Source of the DNA: JBBTDV01 sp038042605
GTDB taxonomy: Bacteria; Bdellovibrionota; UBA1018
DNA length: 24,329 bases
Direction of reading: 5' to 3'
Assembly: GCA_964358645.1 (NCBI GenBank)
Contig: CAYHPW010000038.1
Span: forward strand, 1-24,329
Position numbers and translations under genes: made by a program. Below, piece after piece: positions 1-5,968 of this stretch. A model generated the notes under the pieces. It was not told the origin of the DNA. It ran no database searches and saw only the letters and a program-made list of their open reading frames with translations. Position 1 is the stretch's first letter. Every line of letters begins with the position of its first letter.

Positions 1-454
1 CCTTTCAATCGGTTGCCTAAGTTTGTCCAGGTCGATTTAATAAAGTCGCGCTAGGTGGAAAAGCTGACGGAGGAATTTTTTGCGGGATCTTAATGAAAAT
101 CAAATAGAAGCTAGCGGAACAAAGACAAGGGACAGAAGATAAGGGGGCTGTTGCAAAAGAGCTGAGTTCTCGTGCGGTAGAGTTACAGAAGTCAGGATTC
201 CGATGGGCTTTGCTCCTACAGCGACCTCACGGAGGTCGGCGCATCGTGGCCGCGTGGGGGGTAGGGGGGTACCGCGATATGCGCCCAATCATGAAAATCC
301 TCCGCCCCTATACCCCGCCTCCCCTTCTATTCTTGAAAGAAAGTGGGAATAAATTTCTCTCTCCATATGGTCGGGGTACAGGCCATTGTCAGAGGGTACG
401 GGCGGCGCGCCTTATGCACAGATTCTTCAAAGTATGAAAAAGAAGTGAAAAATT
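1..454. other. Region without a confident gene
   Basis: No open frame here resembles a known protein. In the first plus frame, bases 1-54 read seventeen codons and then TAG, which could be the tail of a gene lying left of the window, but that is too short to call. The stretch at 240-330 is rich in G runs followed by C runs. A string at 143-159 resembles the ends of some insertion sequences, but no transposase or matching second end is present. Confidence 0.5.
222..238. repeat. Small perfect inverted repeat
   Basis: Seven-base arms CGACCTC and GAGGTCG are separated by ACG, giving a compact GC-rich hairpin. No T run follows on either strand, so it is not a standard intrinsic terminator. Its role is unknown. 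Confidence 0.4.
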
Positions 455-1138
455 TTAAAATAAAAAACTGATTCGCTTAACCAACCCATCCCGGACGCTT
501 TTAAATACCTCAACCCCTCTGCCCGCTGGATCAGGCAGGCCCCAATGTATACGAATCGCCTTGCCAAAAAATGCTGGGCAAATCTCTTCGGCGCAAAGGG
601 TGATTATGGCCTCAACACCGGCTGGGTTAATTGTCTCAATGCTCTTAGAATTATATTCACTGATGTCTATCCCGATTTCAGATAGCGCCTGCACTGCCAG
701 GGGATTTACAACGGAAGGGTTCGAGCCTGCTGAATAAATCATAACTTCATCTGGAACTACCGATCTTGCTATACCCTCTGCCATCTGGCTTCTAGCAGAA
801 TTCGCTGCGCATAAAAAAAGAATGCGCTTAGGAGAGATTGCTCGCAACAAAGCCGCTTCGATGAGCCAACGAGGAGGGGTTCCACCAGAGCCTTCGTATA
901 TTCTACATGTGAACGACGGATGACCATTTCTTTTTTCTATATCCACCCCATTTATCTGAATAGATGGGGAACCAAGAAATCCGGCCCTAGTCGCTTCGGC
1001 TTCATCACGGATAAGAATCTTGTTTATATTTGTTCCAGGGCACATAGCCTGAACCACGTGTTCGGTCAACGCGATGGCACCGGCTGCATGTGGGCAACCA
1101 TTAAAATATGATATTTTAACACTCTGAATAAGATTCAT
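455..1138 (-). CDS. Thioredoxin-like domain fused to ArsC-type arsenate reductase
   Basis: This is a two-domain cytoplasmic protein of 227 residues. Residues 1-100 look like a small thioredoxin-fold family (FNGCPHA near Cys15, the GFLGSPSI strand with its cis-proline-like turn, and a later Cys78). Residues 104-227 are a low-molecular-weight-phosphatase-type ArsC with the loop CAANSARS (Cys110-x5-Arg116), the pair Cys182/Cys187, and an LPDP motif whose Asp203 is the expected general acid. This ArsC class reduces arsenate using cysteines recycled by thioredoxin or a similar donor, so the fused domain could be a built-in redox partner; that is inference. The Cys182-Cys187 spacing is shorter than in the Staphylococcus aureus enzyme (Cys82/Cys89). 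No arsR, arsB or acr3 gene is nearby. No good ribosome site precedes the ATG, so the exact start is less certain. Confidence 0.8.
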   Translation of the reverse strand: MNLIQSVKISYFNGCPHAAGAIALTEHVVQAMCPGTNINKILIRDEAEATRAGFLGSPSIQINGVDIEKRNGHPSFTCRIYEGSGGTPPRWLIEAALLRAISPKRILFLCAANSARSQMAEGIARSVVPDEVMIYSAGSNPSVVNPLAVQALSEIGIDISEYNSKSIETINPAGVEAIITLCAEEICPAFFGKAIRIHWGLPDPAGRGVEVFKSVRDGLVKRISFLF

Positions 1139-1274
1139 AAGGAATCGCGCACACCGCTTCCGTCACCTTGCAGATGCAGCAGGTGAACCTTCGTAAAAAT
1201 TATATCCATGAACTGTTAAATAACAATCCACATGAGTTTTTAATAGCACGCGCGCGCTCACACGCAGCCACCGA

Positions 1275-3125
1275 TTACTTTCCAGTGTTCAATAAGCGCG
1301 GAGGCACAGGTCTAGGTCTCGGTGGTGTTGGTGCCGGCGGTCTTGGTATTGTCCCCGAATAAGGGATGCACTGGCCATGCGCAGGAGACCAGAACGAACC
1401 AGGCCCACATCGTGGTGGTGTTGGTACCGGTGGCCGAGGTACTGGCCTAGGTGGTACCGGCACAGGTCTCGGAGGTGTTGGCACCGGTGGCCGTGGTACT
1501 GGTCTAGGTGGTACTGGTCTAGGTGGTACTGGATGCGGGGGTGTTGGCATAGGTGGCTGCGGCACTGGTCTTGGCGGTGTTGGTACCGGTGGACGTGGTT
1601 CCGGCCTCGGGGGTGTTGGTGCCGGCGGTCTTGGTATTGTCCCCGAATAAGGGATGCACTGGCCATGCGCAGGAGACCAGAACGAACCAGGTCCACATCG
1701 TGGAGGTGTTGGTACCGGTGGACGTGGTACTGGCCTAGGTGGTACCGGCACAGGCGGCGCTGGATGCGGAGGTCTCGGTATCGGCCTCCTATGCGGAATG
1801 CACTGGCCATGCGCAGGAGACCAGAACGAATCATGCCCGCATCGTGGCGCCGGTGGCGCTATTGGCATGCAACGGCCAGTTAAAAAATCAAACTGCCAGC
1901 CCGGACCACAGTGCTCGTGATTATCAACGCATTGGTGAAGTATTGGGCTCCAGTGCTGATGAAAACCGCAACCTCGTTCATTTGGCATGCAGGCTTCGTG
2001 AACCGGATCCCAGTAATAGCCAATCCCACAGCAACTAGCTACGCGAACACAACGATCCAACAAAGGATCGAAATAAAACCCCACAGGACAAGACTGTACA
2101 TACACAGGAAGACACTCACGCGTCTCCCATGAATAGCGATACCCGATCTGGCACGTGTATGGTTGTCTTACACAACTACCATAGAAAGAATCCCATTCGT
2201 AATTCACAGGGCAACGCGGGATATCCTGCGATACACAACGTCCCTGGAATGGATCAAACACCCAACCAGGAGCACAAGAGTAATCAGGTGGTGGTACCGG
2301 ATACTGAACGCAGGCGTTACTTGATGGATCGTAATAGGTCCCTGCCGGACATGTCTCAAGACGATTTTGTACACAGTGACCAAGCAAATCATCAAAGTAA
2401 TAACCCGGTGGGCATTGATATCCGCCGGTCTCCTCTTTTTCCACGCTGATCTGAAACTGTTTGTATGCAGAGGTTTGGAACTTGTCTTCCAACTTCAGTA
2501 CAAAACGGAAAACTCCCTCATTCTCCGGCCGACCAGTAACGACGAATCTATTTTCGACAAGATAACTCTCGACACGCACCCCATCGGGTAGTTTCCCATC
2601 AAAAAAATCACCTCGGATTTCCTCAGTTCCCGATGTGGAAAACTTCACCTCATCCTGATAAATTCGCCCGATTATGCCAGCTTTGAGAAACCGGTCTGTA
2701 ATAAATCTCGGATATTGCATCTGATCATTATCATCACCTAGAAAACATACTTCACGCGACGTCTTCTGAGCCGTGTTGTCCAGCGTCGTTGAGGCACCAA
2801 GCACAAAACACCATTTGCCAGTGAACTGCGGGGTTCCAAAAATCAATACATTGCCTGCAGTAGTATCCTGAAGCTCGAGACCGGCTGGGATCTGATCACT
2901 CAACAGCTCCCACCTAACTCCAACATCATATGCTCCCTTAAGTGTAATCTCTGATTCGACGTATTTACCGTATACAACTCTCAGCCCGTCCGAATCGAAA
3001 TCTATATAAACCGCATCCGAATGCTGTCCCCCATCCGAATGTCCTCCCATCGAAACCACGCTGTTGCTCAAAAACACAAAGATAACAAAGAAAACAGCGA
3101 TACGTTTTCGAATGCTCCAACACAT
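1275..3125 (-). CDS. Secreted C-x12-C repeat protein with proline-rich tail
   Basis: This 616-residue protein is predicted to be exported. It has a basic start and hydrophobic segment (residues 6-25), and GAGGTG lies five bases before the ATG. Residues 40-230 contain two Ig-like segments of the putative-Ig/cadherin-like type: IPAGLELQ...FGTPQFTG near 78-103 and LPDGVRVE...VTGRPENEG near 179-204, with Cys106 and Cys127 probably paired. From Cys238 onward there are twelve units of the form C-x12-C, most with a G at +3, an aromatic residue then D or S in the middle, and V, I or M after the last Cys. The last three units are separated by long PRPPVPTPP-type tracts. The exact cysteine spacing suggests one disulfide per unit in a surface or secreted protein. 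I do not recognise a named family, and the function is unknown. Confidence 0.8.
   Translation of the reverse strand: MCWSIRKRIAVFFVIFVFLSNSVVSMGGHSDGGQHSDAVYIDFDSDGLRVVYGKYVESEITLKGAYDVGVRWELLSDQIPAGLELQDTTAGNVLIFGTPQFTGKWCFVLGASTTLDNTAQKTSREVCFLGDDNDQMQYPRFITDRFLKAGIIGRIYQDEVKFSTSGTEEIRGDFFDGKLPDGVRVESYLVENRFVVTGRPENEGVFRFVLKLEDKFQTSAYKQFQISVEKEETGGYQCPPGYYFDDLLGHCVQNRLETCPAGTYYDPSSNACVQYPVPPPDYSCAPGWVFDPFQGRCVSQDIPRCPVNYEWDSFYGSCVRQPYTCQIGYRYSWETRECLPVYVQSCPVGFYFDPLLDRCVRVASCCGIGYYWDPVHEACMPNERGCGFHQHWSPILHQCVDNHEHCGPGWQFDFLTGRCMPIAPPAPRCGHDSFWSPAHGQCIPHRRPIPRPPHPAPPVPVPPRPVPRPPVPTPPRCGPGSFWSPAHGQCIPYSGTIPRPPAPTPPRPEPRPPVPTPPRPVPQPPMPTPPHPVPPRPVPPRPVPRPPVPTPPRPVPVPPRPVPRPPVPTPPRCGPGSFWSPAHGQCIPYSGTIPRPPAPTPPRPRPVPPRLLNTGK
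1324..1466. repeat. 143-bp direct repeat, copy 1
   Basis: This stretch repeats at 1612-1754 with four mismatches that I counted by eye. The offset is 288 bases, exactly 96 codons, so the duplication keeps the reading frame of the C-x12-C protein. It carries one cysteine unit plus part of the proline-rich linker. Confidence 0.9.
1612..1754. repeat. 143-bp direct repeat, copy 2
   Basis: This is the partner of the copy at 1324-1466. A third, shorter and more diverged copy of the cysteine-unit part lies at about 1795-1850. Between the copies lie short GGTGTTGGTACCGGTGG-like units that encode the proline tract on the minus strand. The whole 1300-1780 stretch is a coding minisatellite. Confidence 0.9.
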
Positions 3126-3483
3126 AAGTCACCTCACGGATTCCCAAAAAATTAGTAAACTGCAAACTCGATCCGCAAAATGCACACCAACAAAGTATAT
3201 TAAGATAACTACTGGAGTTCTCAGGATAAACAATCAACACTGAGCAAGGTTTTCATGGGGATAGTAATTCACCAGTGCTGTTTTGACCCCTCTTTTTGGT
3301 GCCGATATTTCCATGCACCGTCATCGTTGTTTTAGCGCGAGTATTTAGGTTACACAAATTAACTCATTGCGGCAAAATAGTCTTGCATTTACTTATGCGA
3401 TGCATTAATAAATCGCCTATAAATAAAAATTCCATCTATTCAAAGTGGAATTAACCCTTACAGAATGGTAAAAAGGATTAGTC
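3126..3483. other. Divergent intergenic region
   Basis: This spacer separates the minus-strand repeat protein from the plus-strand small exported protein, so promoters for both should lie here. On the plus strand TTGCAT at 3383-3388 is 17 bases from TAATAA at 3406-3411, a weak sigma-70-like pair. TATAAA at 3418-3423 is another possible -10 box. AAGGA lies just upstream of the 3484 start. I see no RNA gene or repeat. Confidence 0.4.
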
Positions 3484-3906
3484 ATGAAAACAGCAAATAA
3501 ATCCAAACTTCTTTTAATAGCTTTTGGTTTGATCGCTTATACAAGCGCCAATGCGGCTACTGACAAACCTTCAGAAATTAGACTGCACGTTCTTGAGTGC
3601 TATTCTGAAAAGGTTATGCCCGACAATAACCTCGAGGTAACCATTGATCAGTTAAAGAAAAGATTCGAAGCCACGGTTACTAAGAGCACCATCGTCGGCC
3701 CACGCAAAGTTGGCAAATTCACCGTTAAGAGAGAACAGTCAGACGCACTTGGCGCACCGACGCTGTATATCGGCAAAAATTTCAAGCTTGAAATCTACAT
3801 GGTTGCCCCCGTTAATGGCGGATGGCGCGCGCACCTATTGGTGGACAGACCAAGAGGCCAGAGAATTTCTGAAAACATGCTGTGTCTGTACACGAGATCG
3901 CTGTAA
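3484..3906 (+). CDS. Small exported protein of unknown function
   Basis: This is a 140-residue protein with a clear Sec signal peptide: a lysine-rich start, a hydrophobic core at about residues 9-19, and a likely cut after ANA at residues 22-24. The mature part is about 116 residues, mixed charged, and has two cysteines, one near the beginning (LECYSEK) and one near the end (LCLYTRS). These could form a disulfide that closes the fold. An AAGGA ribosome site precedes the ATG at good spacing. I do not recognise the family. It stands alone between the divergent repeat protein and the nucleotidyltransferase, with a hairpin just after its stop. Confidence 0.75.
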   Translation: MKTANKSKLLLIAFGLIAYTSANAATDKPSEIRLHVLECYSEKVMPDNNLEVTIDQLKKRFEATVTKSTIVGPRKVGKFTVKREQSDALGAPTLYIGKNFKLEIYMVAPVNGGWRAHLLVDRPRGQRISENMLCLYTRSL

Positions 3907-3924
3907 TTAATATACCCAAAACCA

Positions 3925-3953
3925 TGTGCGCCACCCCCACATTGTGGCGCACA
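3925..3953. terminator. Strong hairpin after the small exported protein gene
   Basis: A perfect ten-base inverted repeat (TGTGCGCCAC and GTGGCGCACA) flanks a nine-base loop, 19 bases after the stop at 3906. There is no T run on the plus strand, so it would be a non-classical terminator or an mRNA-end-protecting hairpin. Confidence 0.45.
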
Positions 3954-4031
3954 GAGCAGACGCAAACACATCTGTAAATCAAAAAAACTCCCATAATAGC
4001 AAAGGCTTTAGAATTAGATTAGAATACAAAT

Positions 4032-4547
4032 ATGAGTTTAAAAGCCGCCATCAAAAAAATCCATCGATTACTTGAAAATGCAAAAATAGATCATGCACTG
4101 ATAGGTGGATTAGCACTTGCTGTGCATGGAATTAATCGCGCCACAGGTGACATCGATTTGCTAGTTGACGAAGCAAATCGCAGCAAACTGATTGAAGAAC
4201 TTAAAAATTCAAAATATGCATTGCGCATGGAAACGCCGGAAGTGCTGCACTTTCAAGGGCCGGTTCGATTGGATATTCTACTAGCCAGGCGTCCTGTTTC
4301 ACGGGGGATGCTGGCACGTGCTAAAATCACCCCGCTTTTGAATATCAAATGTCTGGACCCAGAGGATCTCATAGGACTGAAAATCCAAGCTTATCAAAAC
4401 AACCCCAGACGCGCACTTCAAGACAAAGCCGATATTCAATTCCTGTTGGAAAAATACGATCAACTGCTAGATATGGAGAGGGTCAAAAGCTACGCAGAGG
4501 TTTTTAATCAATGGCCTGAAATTCAAAAGCTAGGGAGGAAGCCTTGA
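4032..4547 (+). CDS. AbiEii-like nucleotidyltransferase
   Basis: This 171-residue protein carries the nucleotidyltransferase signature near residues 25-47: a GG pair, then HGINRATGDIDLLV, in which the two aspartates would bind metal. A further acidic position follows in the strand VRLDILL. This matches the minimal MNT/AbiEii-like family, many of whose members are toxins of toxin-antitoxin pairs or otherwise modify RNA or protein with nucleotides. It is shorter than full AbiEii proteins and lacks their C-terminal domain. No Shine-Dalgarno sequence precedes the ATG. TAGAAT at 4020-4025 is so close that the message may be leaderless. The stop overlaps the start of a 33-codon gene. Assignment to the fold is firm; toxin function is inference. 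Confidence 0.8.
   Translation: MSLKAAIKKIHRLLENAKIDHALIGGLALAVHGINRATGDIDLLVDEANRSKLIEELKNSKYALRMETPEVLHFQGPVRLDILLARRPVSRGMLARAKITPLLNIKCLDPEDLIGLKIQAYQNNPRRALQDKADIQFLLEKYDQLLDMERVKSYAEVFNQWPEIQKLGRKP
4534..4538 (+). promoter_or_regulatory. Strong ribosome site for the 33-codon gene
   Basis: GGAGG sits inside the end of the nucleotidyltransferase gene, five bases before a TTG start at 4544. It serves no other plausible start and is the main reason to accept the small gene. Confidence 0.65.
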
Positions 4548-4645
4548 CAATTCTGGAATATTTAGACTTTCTAGATGATTACTGGGAGATCTTCGGCCCA
4601 CCGCCACCCAAAGAAGACCTCAATTACCAAGACGTCAGACTTTAA
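4544..4645 (+). CDS. 33-residue acidic peptide coupled to the nucleotidyltransferase
   Basis: A TTG-started frame of 33 codons overlaps the previous stop by four bases (TTGA) and has a strong GGAGG site. The peptide begins MTILEYLDFLDDYWEIF, followed by a proline run (GPPPPKED), and ends QDVRL. It is acidic and amphipathic at first, then proline-rich. Small acidic partners are common beside nucleotidyltransferase toxins, so an antitoxin or cofactor peptide is possible. This is inference from position and coupling only. It could instead be the remnant of a longer partner, but the intact start and stop argue for a real short gene. Confidence 0.6.
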   Translation: MTILEYLDFLDDYWEIFGPPPPKEDLNYQDVRL

Positions 4646-4830
4646 TTCGAAAGCTCATAACATTCAACGTCAACATGAGGAATGGCAATATGGTGAGTCT
4701 ACACAGTGAACCTGACTTGCTATCTTAGAACCCTGATTGAACCCCGATTTTTTAAAACAAAGCGATTTGTGATGGCACCATGGTGATCCAGTCCGAATTA
4801 TCCTCAACTACTAGAAAATGCAGTGAATGC

Positions 4831-4851
4831 AAAAACTATAATATAGTATAG
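4831..4851 (-). terminator. Possible AT-rich terminator after marR
   Basis: On the minus strand a CTATA...TATAG inverted repeat with a six-base loop is followed directly by five T residues, ten bases past the marR stop. The stem is short and AT-rich, so this is weak. Confidence 0.3.
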
Positions 4852-4860
4852 AAAATACAT

Positions 4861-5196
4861 TCAGAGTAGAAGCAGCTCCCCAAACCCTCGCGACAATTTC
4901 GAAAGCAGTTCGCGGCCGCTCCTGGTCATGCTTAAGATTTTTTTTCGCGAGTCTTTTGGATCTTCTCCAACGAATACCGCCCGCTTCCTCTGAAGACGCT
5001 TTAGGCTCTGGGTCAGCGTACTTGGGTGCATCCCGGCCGCATCAGCTAATTTTTGTTGCGAACAACCCGGCATATCCCGAAGCGTGACTAAAAGATGATA
5101 CTGTACCAAGCTCAGGCCAAACCGCGCTTCTGCCTCTTTGTTTAGATTGTGAAACACCAGGCTCATCTTAACCAATTGCGCGACTTCCGTATCCAT
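4861..5196 (-). CDS. MarR-family transcriptional regulator
   Basis: This 111-residue protein has a winged helix: the helix-turn-helix lies in CSQQKLADAAGMHPSTLTQS (about residues 45-64) and the wing has the MarR signature DPKDSRKKILSMTRSG. It is shorter than typical MarR proteins (about 140 residues) because the final dimerisation helix ends early. The ATG shares one base with the otsB stop (TAATG), so it is probably translated with the trehalose operon and may autoregulate it. Ligand and target are unknown; an inverted repeat in the 8216-8266 spacer is one candidate site. The family call is firm. Confidence 0.85.
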   Translation of the reverse strand: MDTEVAQLVKMSLVFHNLNKEAEARFGLSLVQYHLLVTLRDMPGCSQQKLADAAGMHPSTLTQSLKRLQRKRAVFVGEDPKDSRKKILSMTRSGRELLSKLSRGFGELLLL

Positions 5197-5966
5197 TAAG
5201 AGCCCCGCTTTGAATTTATACGGATCAGACTCCGCAAAAGCCGGTTCATCTCGCTTTGACGTTTCAAAAAAAATTGCGCTTGCGATGTTTTCTTATAACC
5301 AACCCTTGCAGTTATTATCCGATTGTCCGTCAAAGAAAATACATCCTCATCAGTATCATCGTCGCCAATATAAAAAGCACATTTAAGATTAAGCTTCATA
5401 ATCGCCTCAAGCAATGCAACCCCCTTATGCGGTCCTCCAGCTGAAACTAAATTCATCACGCACTTGCCAAGAATTACCCTAGGAGGGGGTTGAAGTTTCT
5501 CAATCAGTGAAAAAAGCTGCATGCGAGCAAGCTTCTTGTTGCGCGACTTTCGGTAATGGAGGGCTAATGAATATGTTTTGTCCTCGATAAATATTCCAGC
5601 AGTTTTTTTTATTAAGCCACGTGCGCGATCAAGCTGCCTTATCCATGTTCGGCAATTCACTTCAGCTTTGCCAACTGCGTCCTTCCTACCGCAAAACCCT
5701 TCAAGACCATGGTTACCAATAAGATATTTACCGTTAAATTTTAGACGCCCGCGCAAATCTACTACGGAACGGCCGGAAATGATGACCACAGGGACCAGAT
5801 CTGTAAGTTCATTTAAAAGGCGCTCCGTTTCCCGTGAAGCGCAGGCCAATTCAGGCTTTGACACAATCGGCGCGATGGTCCCATCAAAATCAAAAGCATA
5901 CAGTGTGTCAGTGAACGACAGTGATTCTAAAACCTGCAAACCGGTGCCAGAAAAAAAATATTTCAA
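5196..5966 (-). CDS. otsB: Trehalose-6-phosphate phosphatase
   Basis: This HAD-superfamily enzyme dephosphorylates trehalose 6-phosphate to trehalose. Visible motifs are FDFDGT (motif I, nucleophile and acid aspartates near residues 26-28 of this start), the serine of ISGRS (motif II), the lysine of GGPHKGVAL (motif III) and GDDDTDEDVF (motif IV). Its length of about 256 residues fits the family. The first possible start, TTG at 5972, overlaps the otsA stop but lies only two bases from GAGGGG. TTG at 5966 has a better eight-base spacing, so I prefer it. It lies between otsA and marR in one operon. Confidence 0.92.
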   Translation of the reverse strand: MKYFFSGTGLQVLESLSFTDTLYAFDFDGTIAPIVSKPELACASRETERLLNELTDLVPVVIISGRSVVDLRGRLKFNGKYLIGNHGLEGFCGRKDAVGKAEVNCRTWIRQLDRARGLIKKTAGIFIEDKTYSLALHYRKSRNKKLARMQLFSLIEKLQPPPRVILGKCVMNLVSAGGPHKGVALLEAIMKLNLKCAFYIGDDDTDEDVFSLTDNRIITARVGYKKTSQAQFFLKRQSEMNRLLRSLIRINSKRGS

Positions 5967-5968
5967 AC

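Noticed and set aside
143..159. GGGGGCTGTTGCAAAAG, similar to ends of some insertion sequences
   Set aside because: I found no transposase, no matching inverted end and no target duplication in the window.
256..269. Possible G-quadruplex
   Set aside because: Only two G runs are present, so an intramolecular four-run structure cannot form.
1300..1780. Possible CRISPR-like array
   Set aside because: The repeats are in frame within a coding gene, lack unique spacers of constant length, and no cas gene is near.
1289..1883. Open frames on both strands through the repeat region, including glycine-rich plus-strand frames
   Set aside because: Repeat units with few stops leave several frames open. 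Only the minus frame from 3125 has a signal peptide, ribosome site and regular cysteine pattern.
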